Source: Candidatus Siliceabacter maunaloa
GTDB lineage: Bacteria > Actinomycetota > Thermoleophilia > Solirubrobacterales > Solirubrobacteraceae
Assembly: GCA_024330185.1 (NCBI GenBank)
Contig: JANDLV010000038.1
Location: forward strand, 1 to 38,812
Length of the DNA: 38,812 bases
Direction of reading: 5' to 3'
The notes under the pieces are model-generated. The model was not told the DNA's origin and did no database searches. It was given only the letters and a program-made list of their open reading frames with translations. Made by a program: the position numbers and the translations under genes. Shown piece by piece: positions 15,677-23,994 of this stretch; within the stretch, counting starts at the first letter, position 1; every line of letters begins with the position of its first letter.

Positions 15677-16716
15677 ACGCATCCCTGACTGCTGCGCCCG
15701 CCACGCGCGGGCGCAGCTCCTACGAGGGTTTCAGGGCCGTGATCAAGGCGGTGGGCACCGGCAAGCGGGGCAGCCGCTCGCTGACCCGCGAGGAGGCCCA
15801 CGCGGCGACGGCGCAACTGCTCGCCGGGGAGGTGTCGCCCGCGCAGGCCGGCGCGTTCCTGATCGCCATGCGCATCAAGGGCGAGACCCCCGACGAGCTC
15901 GCCGGCATGGCCCAGGCGCTGGGCGACGGGCGGACGGGGCCCGACGCGCCGGCGGGCGCTCCGCTCGTCGCCTGCGCAGGCGCCTACGACGGCATGGTCG
16001 ACGCGCCGCACCTCTCGCTGGCCGCCGCGGTGCTCGCGGCCGCCGCGGGCGCGCGGATCGTCGTGCACTGCGGCGATCCGCTGGGGCCCAAGCACGGCAC
16101 GAGGCCTGCGCAGGTGCTCGCCGCGCTCGGCGGCCCCGAGCGGCCTTGCGTCGAGGAGTCGCTGGCCATGCTCGAGCGCTCGGGCGTCGCACTCGTGCAC
16201 GCGGGCGAGGCGATGTCCGGGTGGGAGGCGCTGACCGCGCTGCGCGACGAGATCGGCCTGCGCAGCCCGCTGCACACCGCCGAGAAGCTCGTCGGCCACC
16301 TCGGCGCGACGCGCTTCGTCGTCGGCCACACGCACAGCTCCTACCGCGAGCGCATCCTCGGCGCGCTCGAGCTGCTCGGCGCCCGCGCCGCGGTCACGGT
16401 GCGCGGCATGGAGGGCTCGGACGTCGTGCGCCCCGCCCGACCGGTCGCCACCGAGCCGGGTCGGGTGCTCGAGCTGCCCCAGACCCCGGGGAGCCTGGTG
16501 CGCGGCGACGGCGATCCCGCCGTGGCCGCGCGCCTGACCCACGCGATCGCCACCGGCGCCGAGCACGGCGCCGCGGAGACTGCGGCGGTCCTGTCGGCCG
16601 CCGTGCGCGTGTACGCGGCCGGGCTGTGCCCCTCCCCGCGCGACGGCGTGACGCTGGTGATCGACGCGGTCGCCGACGGGCGCGCGGAGGCAGCGCTCGA
16701 AGCGCTGGTGGTGTAG
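15673..16716 (+). CDS. TrpD2-like (YbiB/anthranilate phosphoribosyltransferase-fold) protein
   Basis: 347 aa, ATG overlapping the glnR stop. It has the class III phosphoribosyltransferase N-terminus (LTREEAHAATAQLLAGEVSP, GAFLIAMRIKGETPDEL) and a glycosyltransferase domain with HCGDPLGPKHGTRP and LRSPLHTAEKLVGHLG. The canonical TrpD PRPP motif GTGGD is not seen, so tryptophan synthesis is unlikely. TrpD2/YbiB proteins in other bacteria bind nucleic acid rather than make phosphoribosyl-anthranilate. I recall related genes in other nitrate-assimilation clusters; function there is not established. Translational coupling to glnR suggests a link to nitrogen control. Confidence 0.72.
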   Translation: MNASLTAAPATRGRSSYEGFRAVIKAVGTGKRGSRSLTREEAHAATAQLLAGEVSPAQAGAFLIAMRIKGETPDELAGMAQALGDGRTGPDAPAGAPLVACAGAYDGMVDAPHLSLAAAVLAAAAGARIVVHCGDPLGPKHGTRPAQVLAALGGPERPCVEESLAMLERSGVALVHAGEAMSGWEALTALRDEIGLRSPLHTAEKLVGHLGATRFVVGHTHSSYRERILGALELLGARAAVTVRGMEGSDVVRPARPVATEPGRVLELPQTPGSLVRGDGDPAVAARLTHAIATGAEHGAAETAAVLSAAVRVYAAGLCPSPRDGVTLVIDAVADGRAEAALEALVV

Positions 16717-16737
16717 TCGCCTGATCGACCCCGTCTC

Positions 16738-16775
16738 GTGACAGAGCCGAAACACGGCGCGCACCGGACCGAAAC
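16738..16775 (+). promoter_or_regulatory. Near-consensus GlnR-type binding box upstream of narK
   Basis: Four pentamers at exact 11-bp period: GTGAC (16738), GAAAC (16749), CGCAC (16760) and GAAAC (16771), each separated by six bases. The actinobacterial GlnR consensus is gTnAc-n6-GaAAc repeated, as a-site/b-site pairs. Both b-sites match exactly, the first a-site matches, the second fits poorly (CGCAC). It lies 49-86 bases before the narK ATG and just after the TrpD2-like stop, so narK probably has its own nitrogen-controlled promoter. Confidence 0.78.
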
Positions 16776-16823
16776 CGACCGCTGAAAGGCTCGCCGCAGC
16801 ACCGAGACGACCTGGGAGATCAC

Positions 16824-18335
16824 ATGGCAGCGGTCAGCGCAGCACCGAGTCGCAGGGGCAGGTGGATCGACGACTGGGAACCCGAGAACGAGGAGTTCTG
16901 GGAGTCCACCGGCAAGCGGATCGCCCGCAAGAACCTGGCGTTCTCGATCTTCGCCGAGCACCTGGGCTTCTCCATCTGGGTGATCTGGACGATCGTCGTC
17001 ATCAACCTGGGCAACGCCGGCCTCACGCTGTCGCTGTCCGAGCAGTTCATCCTGATCGCGGTCCCCAACCTGATCGGGTCGTTCCTGCGCATTCCCTACA
17101 CGTTCGCCGTGCCGTACTTCGGCGGTCGTGCGTGGACGGCGATCAGCGCGAGCCTACTCCTCATCCCGGTCGCGCTGCTGGCCTTCGTCGTGCCCAGCGG
17201 CTGGCTGGCCGCCCAGAGCCCCGACACGCAGCTCTGGGTCCTGCTGGTCTGCGCGGCGACGGCGGGCTTCGGAGGCGGCAACTTCTCCTCGAGCATGTCG
17301 AACATCTCGTTCTTCTACCCGGAGGGCAAGAAGGGGCTGGCGCTGGGACTCAACGCCGCGGGTGGCAACCTCGGGGTGGCGGTGGCCCAGCTCCTGGTAC
17401 CGCTGGTGATCATCATCGGGGTCTCGGGTGCAGCGGTGAGCGCACCGGTTCACGAGGTGAACCTGCAGTACGCCGGTTACCTGTTCATGCCGTTCATCGC
17501 GCTCGCCGTCTTCTGCGCCTGGCGCTACATGGACAGCCTCACCCAGGCGAAGGCCGACAAGTCCTCCTACGTCAAGGCGCTGACCGAGCCGCAGACGTGG
17601 GTCATGTCGCTGCTCTACATCGGCACCTTCGGCTCGTTCATCGGCTACTCGTTCGCGCTGCCGCTGCTGATCAAGAACACGTTCCCCGAGTTCCTGGCCG
17701 CCAACCCGTTCATCGCGACCTACCTGGCGGGCCTGGGCTTCGTGGGCGCGCTCATCGGCTCGGTGGCCCGACCACTGGGCGGCTGGCTGTCGGACCGGTG
17801 GGGCGGCGCGCGGGTGACCCTCGCCTGCTTCGTGGGCATGGCCGTCTTCACCGGGGTCGCGATCGTCGGCGTCAACACCCGTGACTTCGCGCTGTTCTTC
17901 GGCTCGTTCATGGTGATCTTCGTCCTGTCGGGCGCGGGCAACGGCTCGACCTACCGGATGATCCCGAGCATCTTCGGAGCGCTGGGGCGCAAGGAGGCCG
18001 CGGAGCAGGGGCTGGACCGCAAGGCCACCACGGTGGAGTTCAAGCGCCGGGCGGCGGCGGTGATCGGCATCGCCGGCGCCATCGGGGCCTTCGGCGGCTT
18101 CCTCATCCAGGTCGCGCTGCGGCAGGCCAGCCTCGGTGTCTCGGCCGCGGTGACGGCCGCCGAAGGGACGGCGGCCAAGGCGCAGGTGGCCTTCGAGCAG
18201 TCCGACTGGTCGGTGCCGGCGCTGTGGCTGTTCTTCGGCGCCTACGTCGTGTTCGCCGGGATGACGTGGTTCTTCTACCTACGCCGCTCCTTTGCCACCA
18301 AGCGCGTACCGAGCCTGGCCTCCGCCTCGATCTAA
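16824..18335 (+). CDS. narK: NarK/NasA-type nitrate/nitrite transporter (MFS)
   Basis: 503 aa, about twelve membrane segments. The two nitrate-signature motifs are present: GFGGGNFSSSMSNISFFYP and GAGNGSTYRMIPSIF, with MFS motif GGWLSDRWGGARV between them. Start ATG 16824 gives the usual cytoplasmic WIDDWEPENEEFW leader that precedes membrane segment 1. It imports nitrate for the assimilatory enzymes encoded divergently. A GlnR-type box stands directly upstream. It ends sixteen bases from the convergent methyltransferase stop. Confidence 0.94.
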   Translation: MAAVSAAPSRRGRWIDDWEPENEEFWESTGKRIARKNLAFSIFAEHLGFSIWVIWTIVVINLGNAGLTLSLSEQFILIAVPNLIGSFLRIPYTFAVPYFGGRAWTAISASLLLIPVALLAFVVPSGWLAAQSPDTQLWVLLVCAATAGFGGGNFSSSMSNISFFYPEGKKGLALGLNAAGGNLGVAVAQLLVPLVIIIGVSGAAVSAPVHEVNLQYAGYLFMPFIALAVFCAWRYMDSLTQAKADKSSYVKALTEPQTWVMSLLYIGTFGSFIGYSFALPLLIKNTFPEFLAANPFIATYLAGLGFVGALIGSVARPLGGWLSDRWGGARVTLACFVGMAVFTGVAIVGVNTRDFALFFGSFMVIFVLSGAGNGSTYRMIPSIFGALGRKEAAEQGLDRKATTVEFKRRAAAVIGIAGAIGAFGGFLIQVALRQASLGVSAAVTAAEGTAAKAQVAFEQSDWSVPALWLFFGAYVVFAGMTWFFYLRRSFATKRVPSLASASI

Positions 18336-18351
18336 CGACTTGCGCCACCCG

Positions 18352-19050
18352 TCAGAAGTCGACGTAGTAGTCGAACGGTCGCGTGTCGGGGATCTCGGCG
18401 GTGCGAAGGACGACCCACTGGTGGAAATCGTCCGGCGCTGACACTTCTTCGATCGTCCAGCCGAGATTCGTCAGGAAGAAGGACGTGGCGCGCGCGACCG
18501 CCGGCAGCTGGTAATCGTCGACGAACACAATTCCTCCCGTGCGCACGAGACGTCCGAGGTAGACGAGGTCCAGGAAGACTCCGTCGAAGCGGTGGTTGCC
18601 GTCGATGAACGCGAGGTCGAAGCGCCGGCCTTCGCTGACGAATCGTGGGAGTTGCACCTGAGACGCTTCGGCGTAGTACTCGACCACCCCGGTGAGTCGC
18701 GCCTCCGCGAGCACCTGCAGCCCACAGCCGGCGAATCGCGTCTCCTGGTACGGGTCGACGACCACGTGTCTCGCGGCCGGGTTGCCGTTGGCGAGCAGGC
18801 CGTCGCAGACGAACAGCGCCGAGATGCCGTATCCAAGACCGATCTCGATCGTCTGCGTTGCACCTTCGCGCAAGACCCACGCCCGCAGCGCCTCCCCCTC
18901 GGCAGCGCCCACCGCGACGGGGAAGACGCTATGAACCGTGCCGTCGGAACGCGCGACGACAGTGCCGTCGCGGACCAGACGCTCGATCACATGGCGCACC
19001 TGTGGCGCCGCCGCCCCATGACCAGTGCCTTCACGGGGCTCACCTGACAA
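18352..19050 (-). CDS. Class I SAM-dependent methyltransferase
   Basis: 232 aa from TTG 19050; GTG codons at 18999 or 18990 are alternative starts. SAM-binding motif I is IEIGLGYGISALFV; motif II acidic residue in VVVDPYQ; DLAFIDGNHRFD and GGIVFVDDYQLP follow, as in Methyltransf_24-type O-methyltransferases. Substrate cannot be inferred. It converges with narK and shares no operon with it. Confidence 0.75.
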   Translation of the reverse strand: MSGEPREGTGHGAAAPQVRHVIERLVRDGTVVARSDGTVHSVFPVAVGAAEGEALRAWVLREGATQTIEIGLGYGISALFVCDGLLANGNPAARHVVVDPYQETRFAGCGLQVLAEARLTGVVEYYAEASQVQLPRFVSEGRRFDLAFIDGNHRFDGVFLDLVYLGRLVRTGGIVFVDDYQLPAVARATSFFLTNLGWTIEEVSAPDDFHQWVVLRTAEIPDTRPFDYYVDF

Positions 19051-19103
19051 GGTTCACAAATGGCCGGCTCGCGAGACAGGACAGTAGCGTGCGCGGCAAG
19101 CCC

Positions 19104-19859
19104 CTACACCTCGTACTCCGCGCCCTCGACGGCCACTTCGAGCGGGCCGTCGTAGGCGCGACGGGCCTCGCGCACTGCCCAGTTGGGGTCGGCCTCGTCG
19201 GTGAGGTGGGTGAGGACGAGGCGCTTCGCGCCCGCGCGGGCGGCGTGGTCGCCGGCCTCGGCCGGGGTGAGATGGCCGCGGGGCTCCTCGTCGGGCTCAG
19301 CGATGGTCGACTCGAGCATGAGCAGCTCGGTGTCGCGGGCGAAGGCGACGAGGTCATCGGAGGGGCCGGTGTCGGCGCCGAAGGTGAACCGTCCGCCGGT
19401 CGCCGCGCCTCGCAGCTCGACAGCGTGGGTGGCGGTGAAATGGGGAACGCGCTGGAAGCGCACGCGCAGGGGTCCGACGCGCAGCTCCTCGTCGGGGTCG
19501 TACTCGCGCAGGGCGAAGGCGTTCTCGACGAGCTCCTCGCTCCCCCACGTCCCGACGACCCGGCGCAGGCCTTCCCGCGCGCCGGGGGGCACGTGTAGCG
19601 CGGGCCGGGCGCCGGCGGCGCCCGGCCCGTAGGACAGCGCGTAGGAGAAGGGGATGAGGTCGAGGAAGTGGTCGGCGTGCAGGTGGCTGATGACCACCGC
19701 GTCCACTTGCGCGTAACGGAGGCGCTCGCGCAGCTTGGCGAACACGCCGTTGCCGCAGTCCAGGAGGAGCGTTGTCCCGCCCTCCTCCACCAGGTAGCCG
19801 CTGCACGCGCCGCCGGCATCGGGCCAAGACGGCGACTTGCCCAGGACGGTGACGCGCAC
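19104..19859 (-). CDS. MBL-fold metallo-hydrolase, RNase Z-like
   Basis: 251 aa from GTG 19859 (VRVTVLGKSPSWPDAGGAC), the family-typical start; an upstream extension exists in frame but is unconserved. Metal motif HLHADH near residue 56, later His in RVPHFTATHAVEL, Asp in TFGADTGPSDDL, and His in LTHLTDEADP. This set fits the RNase Z/arylsulfatase-like branch of the metallo-beta-lactamase fold. Substrate unknown. It begins 19 bases after the vapC stop, on the same strand. Confidence 0.8.
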   Translation of the reverse strand: MRVTVLGKSPSWPDAGGACSGYLVEEGGTTLLLDCGNGVFAKLRERLRYAQVDAVVISHLHADHFLDLIPFSYALSYGPGAAGARPALHVPPGAREGLRRVVGTWGSEELVENAFALREYDPDEELRVGPLRVRFQRVPHFTATHAVELRGAATGGRFTFGADTGPSDDLVAFARDTELLMLESTIAEPDEEPRGHLTPAEAGDHAARAGAKRLVLTHLTDEADPNWAVREARRAYDGPLEVAVEGAEYEV

Positions 19860-19878
19860 GGGCGCGAACAGTAGTCGC

Positions 19879-20274
19879 TCAATCGAGCGTGCCGCGCGGG
19901 GCGATCCAGAGGCTCTGGTTGCCCAAGACCTCACAGAGCAGATCGAAGTGCCTGTCGTAGTGCAGGACACCGAAGCCTCGCTGCGCGGCCGCCGCTGCGA
20001 TCAGGTAGTCGGCTGCCGGCAGGCGACGACTCGCTCCCAGCGACCGCAGCGCGGCGCGGGCAGCCGCTCCGACCCCTTCGGTGACCGGCGCCTGTGGCGT
20101 CAGCGACGCGAGGCCGTCTTCGAGGCCCATCAGCTCAGCCTCGTCGCGGGCGGCGGCGCAGAGCTCAAGTGCCACCACAGGGCAGACGGCGAGACGGTCG
20201 GCGTCGAGCAGCTCGAGCCAGAGCTCGCGCGCTCCCGGCGCTCGCTGGCGCAGCCAGGCCGAGGTGTCGAACAC
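19879..20274 (-). CDS. PIN-domain VapC-like toxin
   Basis: 131 aa from GTG 20274, the only standard start between the antitoxin stop (20310-20308, in the same frame) and the PIN core. PIN acidic residues: first Asp in FDTSAWL, Glu in VALELCAAAR, Asp in LPAADYLIAAAA, Asp in LHYDRHFDLL. The family cleaves RNA, usually tRNA or rRNA. Partner vapB lies 33 bases upstream; an operator-like palindrome precedes the pair. Confidence 0.82.
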   Translation of the reverse strand: MFDTSAWLRQRAPGARELWLELLDADRLAVCPVVALELCAAARDEAELMGLEDGLASLTPQAPVTEGVGAAARAALRSLGASRRLPAADYLIAAAAAQRGFGVLHYDRHFDLLCEVLGNQSLWIAPRGTLD

Positions 20275-20307
20275 CAGTGGGGGGACCGTGACCGCTGGCG
20301 CGGATGC

Positions 20308-20574
20308 TCACCGCCGGAGGTGATCCTGTCGCGTGGCGTGGATCTCGGCCAGTGCCTCGAAGTCGTAGTCCACGGCGCCGGTGGCTATCTCACGCAGATA
20401 GGCGCGCCCCTCCACCCTGCGCGCCCCTGCGTCGAGCTCCGCGCGGGCACCCGCCAGCGCGAGATCACGGATGAGCCGCGCCCGGCTCCCCCCGCGCTCG
20501 CCCCCGAAGCGCTCCAGGGCCTCTCCGAGCTCCGGGTCGATCGTCACCTGGGTACGCGGGTGTGCAGTGGGCAC
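20308..20574 (-). CDS. VapB-like antitoxin
   Basis: 88 aa from GTG 20574. It starts TAHPRTQVTIDPELGEALER, a strand-helix DNA-binding N-terminus of ribbon-helix-helix type (RTQVTIDPEL), and has an acidic C-terminus (AVDYDFEALAEIHATRQ) as expected for toxin neutralisation. A perfect palindrome lies 11 bases upstream, the probable self-repression site. Confidence 0.75.
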   Translation of the reverse strand: MPTAHPRTQVTIDPELGEALERFGGERGGSRARLIRDLALAGARAELDAGARRVEGRAYLREIATGAVDYDFEALAEIHATRQDHLRR

Positions 20575-20584
20575 ACCCAGCAAT

Positions 20585-20602
20585 GTACCACCGGGGTGGT
20601 AC
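20585..20602. promoter_or_regulatory. Perfect 8-2-8 palindrome, vapBC operator
   Basis: GTACCACC-GG-GGTGGTAC, perfect eight-base arms, ends 11 bases before the vapB GTG start in the 40-bp gap after the four-cysteine protein gene. Antitoxins of this type normally repress their own operon at such a site. Confidence 0.7.
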
Positions 20603-20614
20603 GCCGTCCCCCCC

Positions 20615-20845
20615 TCACGCGTGCAGCGCGGCCTGCTCCTGCGCGGTGGGAAACGCCCAGGCTGAGCGCGAGGCGCGCTCCTGGCGGAAGGTGAAGCGCA
20701 GCTGGCGCGGCGGGCGCAGGCCGTCAGGATGGTCCGGGCGAAAGGTCGTGCAGGGCTCGTCGAGCTGCAGCGAGCAGAGCAGGTTGGAGCGGAAGTAGCA
20801 CTGCTCGCAGGTGACCTTCTTGGTCGCGGTCCGTGCCTTGGCCAT
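20615..20845 (-). CDS. Small four-cysteine protein, unrecognised
   Basis: 76 aa from ATG 20845 with a good Shine-Dalgarno (GGGAGG, ten bases upstream). Basic N-terminus (AKARTATKK) followed by CEQCYFRSNLLC and CTTFRP, giving C-x2-C-x7-C-x7-C, suggestive of a zinc or Fe-S site. The rest is Arg/Phe-rich (RQLRFTFRQER). I do not recognise the family. It precedes vapBC on the same strand and has two direct repeats in its upstream region. Confidence 0.6.
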   Translation of the reverse strand: MAKARTATKKVTCEQCYFRSNLLCSLQLDEPCTTFRPDHPDGLRPPRQLRFTFRQERASRSAWAFPTAQEQAALHA

Positions 20846-20943
20846 TCCGATGTGCCCTCCCGTTGAACTCGATTGCGTTGCCGCAGCGAGGCGCATGGAA
20901 CCGTGCACGACGGGCGCGTGCAAGGGCTGTTGCGAGGGCCATC

Positions 20944-20987
20944 TCGCAAATGGCGACAAACCCGATATGGGCACGTCGCAAATGGCG
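20944..20987. repeat. Two direct copies of TCGCAAATGGCG, 32 bp apart
   Basis: Identical 12-mers at 20944-20955 and 20976-20987. A spacing of 32 bp is three helical turns, so one protein could contact both on the same face. They lie 99-142 bases upstream of the four-cysteine protein start in the otherwise empty stretch 20846-21091. Confidence 0.45.
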
Positions 20988-21091
20988 GAGATTTCGGCGG
21001 GGGGTCACCGCAAGAGGGTCCGCGCATGCACAGTTCGCCCCCCACGAGCCCGGACGAAGCCGCATCCTCCGTTCTTTTCGCCGCCGTCACC

Positions 21092-22141
21092 TCACCAGAG
21101 CGCAGCGCGCACGTGGTCGCGGGTGATCGCGGCGAGGCTCGGGCACCCGGCCAGGGCCATGGCCAGCTCGAGGTCGCCGGTCAGGGCCTCGAGCGCCTCG
21201 CGCGCCCCGTCCTGGCCGCCCGCGGCCAGCCCCCACGCGTAGGGCCGGCCGACCAGCACGGCGCGAGCCCCCAGCGCCAGCGCGCGCAGGACGTCCCCGC
21301 CGTCGCGGATCCCGCCGTCGACCAGCACGGGCACCGCACCGCCCACCGCCCCCGCGACCTCCTCCAGGGCGACCGCGGTGGGCACGCAGCCGTCGAGCTG
21401 GCGCCCGCCGTGGTTGGAGACCACGACCGCCGCGGCGCCGTGCTCCACCGCGGCGCGCGCGTCCTGCGCGGTCAGCACGCCCTTGACGGCCACCGGGAGC
21501 CCGCACGCCTCACGGATCCAGGCCAGGTCGGCCCAGGTGAGCGTGGGGTCCCACCCGGCCAGCGGCTTGGTCCCCTCGCCGCCGGCACCGCCCAGGTGGT
21601 CGGCCAGGCGCACGCCGTCGGGCAGCGGGAGCTCGCCGTTGCGCAGCTCGCGCTCGCGCCGGCCCGCCACGGGGAGGTCGACGGTCAGCACCACCGCGCC
21701 GACGCCGTGCTCGCGGGCGCCGGCCAGCACGCGCAGGGTGCGCTCGCGGTCGCGATCCACGTAGACCTGCAGCCACAGAGGGCCGTCCGCCGCCGCCGCG
21801 ACATCGGCCAGGTCGGTCGTCGCACGGGTGGAGAGCGTGAACAACGAGCCCGCGGCGCCGGCGGCGCGGGCGCCTGCGCGCTCCCCGTCGTGATGCAGCA
21901 GCGCGTGCGCGGCCACGGGGGCGACCAGGATCGGCGTGCGCAGGCGCGCGCCCAGCACCTCGACCGCGGTGTCCACCGCGCCCACGTCGACCAGCCCGCG
22001 CGGGCGGATCCACCAACGCCGCCAGGCACGCTCGTTGTCGGCCAGCGTCTGCTCGTCGCCCGCGCCGCCGGCGAAGTAGTCGTGGACGGCCGGATCCAGG
22101 CGCTCGCGGGCGAGCGCCTCCTGGCGCCGCAGGAGGTCCAT
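21092..22141 (-). CDS. FMN-dependent 2-hydroxyacid oxidase/dehydrogenase
   Basis: 349 aa from ATG 22141. Blocks of the glycolate/lactate oxidase family: YFAGGAGDEQTLADN, PILVAPVAAHALLHHDGE, WLQVYVDRDRE, LTVDLPVAGRRERELRN, VAVKGVLTAQDA, VVSNHGGRQLDG and LVDGGIRDGGDVLRALALGA with active-site Lys (VKGV), His and Arg visible. It oxidises a small 2-hydroxyacid with FMN; substrate cannot be fixed from sequence. Starts of this gene and the divergent NAD(P)-binding gene are only 22 bases apart. Confidence 0.88.
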   Translation of the reverse strand: MDLLRRQEALARERLDPAVHDYFAGGAGDEQTLADNERAWRRWWIRPRGLVDVGAVDTAVEVLGARLRTPILVAPVAAHALLHHDGERAGARAAGAAGSLFTLSTRATTDLADVAAAADGPLWLQVYVDRDRERTLRVLAGAREHGVGAVVLTVDLPVAGRRERELRNGELPLPDGVRLADHLGGAGGEGTKPLAGWDPTLTWADLAWIREACGLPVAVKGVLTAQDARAAVEHGAAAVVVSNHGGRQLDGCVPTAVALEEVAGAVGGAVPVLVDGGIRDGGDVLRALALGARAVLVGRPYAWGLAAGGQDGAREALEALTGDLELAMALAGCPSLAAITRDHVRAALW

Positions 22142-22163
22142 GACGTGGGAGCCTATGCGCCAC

Positions 22164-23078
22164 ATGCGCATCCTGGTAACCGGCATCACCGGCTTCGTCG
22201 GCACGGCGCTCGCGCGCCGCCTGGCCGGCCACGGCCACGAGCTCGTCGGGATGTCACGCGATCCCGCGCGCATCGCGACGGCGGGCGTGGAGGCGGTCGC
22301 GGGCGATGCGACGAGCGGCGCTGGACTGGAGGAGGCGCTGGCCGGCGTCGACGTCGCCTACTACCTCATCCACTCCATGGAGCGCTCGGTCAACGGGAGC
22401 TTCGCCGACACCGAGCTGCAGGGCGCACGCAACTTCGCCGCCGCCGCGCGCCGGGCGGGCGTGCGGCGCATCGCCTACCTGGGCGGACTGGTGCCACTCG
22501 ACGCCCCGGTCTCGCCCCACCTGGCCAGCCGCCTGGCCGTCGAGGAGGCCCTGCTGGACGCCGTGCCCGACTCGGTCGCGTTGCGGGCGTCGATCGTCAT
22601 CGGCGCCCGGTCGCGCTCCTTCCGCTTCCTGGTTCGCCTGGTCGAGCGCCTGCCCGTGATGGCCCTGCCGCCCTGGGCGCAGTTCCGCACGCGGCCCATC
22701 GACGGGCGCGACATGGTCGAGCTGCTGGCCGCGGCCGCCAGCGCTCCCGGCGTCGCGGGGCGCTCCCTGGACGCGGTCGGGCCCGATACCCTCTCCTACG
22801 GCGGCATGATCGACCGCATCCGCCACCACATGCTGGTCGGGCGGGGCTCGCTGCGCCTGCCGGTCACCCTTCCAACCGTCTCCAGCCGCGTGGCCGCGGT
22901 GATCGCCGGCGAGGACCCGGGGCTGATCGAGCCGCTCATGGGCTCCCTGGGCTCCGACCTGCTGCCCCGCGACGAGCAGGCCGCCCCGCTGCTGGGGGTG
23001 CGCACGCGCAGCTTCGATCGCGCGGTCGAGCGCGCCCTGCGCGACTGGGAGGCGCAGGAGGAGCTCGCCGCCCGCTGA
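22164..23078 (+). CDS. NAD(P)-binding protein, atypical SDR (complex I 39-kDa/YbjT-like)
   Basis: 304 aa from ATG 22164; ATGs at 22155 and 22140 are also in frame. Rossmann motif ILVTGITGFVGTALARRL at the N-terminus, DVAYYLIHSM in place of the classical catalytic Tyr, and RRIAYLGGLVP. The pattern is that of NmrA/YbjT-type atypical SDRs. Role unknown; divergent from the FMN oxidase with a gap too small for two ordinary promoters. Confidence 0.8.
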   Translation: MRILVTGITGFVGTALARRLAGHGHELVGMSRDPARIATAGVEAVAGDATSGAGLEEALAGVDVAYYLIHSMERSVNGSFADTELQGARNFAAAARRAGVRRIAYLGGLVPLDAPVSPHLASRLAVEEALLDAVPDSVALRASIVIGARSRSFRFLVRLVERLPVMALPPWAQFRTRPIDGRDMVELLAAAASAPGVAGRSLDAVGPDTLSYGGMIDRIRHHMLVGRGSLRLPVTLPTVSSRVAAVIAGEDPGLIEPLMGSLGSDLLPRDEQAAPLLGVRTRSFDRAVERALRDWEAQEELAAR

Positions 23079-23119
23079 GCCCGGTGGATCCAGGCTGAGC
23101 GGGTAGGGTCACCCACGCC

Positions 23120-23563
23120 GTGTCCGTCGTCGTCGCCACCATCCACATCGACGCACCGCCCCAGGCGGTCTGGGACATGGTGATGGACCCGGCCCGGACC
23201 CTGGAGTGGGTCACCATCGCACGGAAGGTCGAGCATATAGACGACGGCCCTCTGCGCGACGGCTTTCGCATGGATCAGACCCTGTGTCTGCGCGGTGTCA
23301 ACTTCAAGGTGAAGTGGTCGCTGGAGGAGCTCGACGAGCCGTGGATGGCCAGGTGGGAGGGTCGCGGCCCCGCCCGCTCCACCGCGCGCATAGAGAACCG
23401 CCTGTCCGAGCGCGACGGCGGCACGCACTTCGACTACCGCAACGAGTTCAAGGCGCCGATGGGCCCCCTGGGCGCCGTCGCGTCCAGGGCGGTCGTGGGT
23501 GGTATCCCCGACCGCGAGGCCAACACCTCGCTGCAACGTCTGAAGCAGATCCTGGAGCAGTGA
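23120..23563 (+). CDS. SRPBCC (START-like) family protein
   Basis: 147 aa from GTG 23120. Typical SRPBCC opening (IHIDAPPQAVWDMVMDPART), the central EELDEPWMARWEG turn, and a C-terminal helix (NTSLQRLKQILEQ). Such folds bind hydrophobic ligands; no ligand can be named. Downstream of the SDR gene by 41 bases, possibly the same transcript. Confidence 0.75.
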   Translation: MSVVVATIHIDAPPQAVWDMVMDPARTLEWVTIARKVEHIDDGPLRDGFRMDQTLCLRGVNFKVKWSLEELDEPWMARWEGRGPARSTARIENRLSERDGGTHFDYRNEFKAPMGPLGAVASRAVVGGIPDREANTSLQRLKQILEQ

Positions 23564-23588
23564 ACAGTTACGTTGTACTGTCACTGCC

Positions 23589-23984
23589 ATGACTGACTTC
23601 CTCGACGACAAGAAGCGTGAGATCAACGACCGGCTCAAGGAGCTCAAGCCGCTGGTGGACGAGTACCAGCGCCTGGTGGCCGCCAAGGCCGCCCTGGACG
23701 GCGTCGGCGCCGAGTCGGCCACCCCGCGTCGCAGCCGCCGTGCCGCCGCCTCCTCCGGCGCCTCGGGCAACGGACGCCGCCGTCGCGGCCGCCCCCGCGG
23801 CAGCGGCACCCGCGCCACCCAGGCCCTCGACCTGGTCAAGGCCAACCCCGGCATCTCGATCCCCGAGATCGCCGAGAAGATGGACATCCAGCAGAACTAC
23901 CTCTACCGCGTCCTCCCCGGCCTGGCCCAGGACGGGCTGGTCGAGAAGCAGGGGCGGGGTTGGCACCCCAAGGAAGCTGCGTAG
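23589..23984 (+). CDS. AT-hook/winged-helix DNA-binding protein
   Basis: 131 aa, ATG 23589. N-terminal coiled coil (KKREINDRLKELKPLVDEYQ), a basic Ser/Ala-rich linker with an AT-hook-like GRRRRGRPRGSG near residue 70, and a C-terminal winged helix (ISIPEIAEKMDIQQNYLYRV). The arrangement suggests a small nucleoid-associated or regulatory protein; I know similar actinobacterial proteins but not their target. Ends directly at a strong hairpin. Confidence 0.7.
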   Translation: MTDFLDDKKREINDRLKELKPLVDEYQRLVAAKAALDGVGAESATPRRSRRAAASSGASGNGRRRRGRPRGSGTRATQALDLVKANPGISIPEIAEKMDIQQNYLYRVLPGLAQDGLVEKQGRGWHPKEAA

Positions 23985-23994
23985 GCGTCGACGC

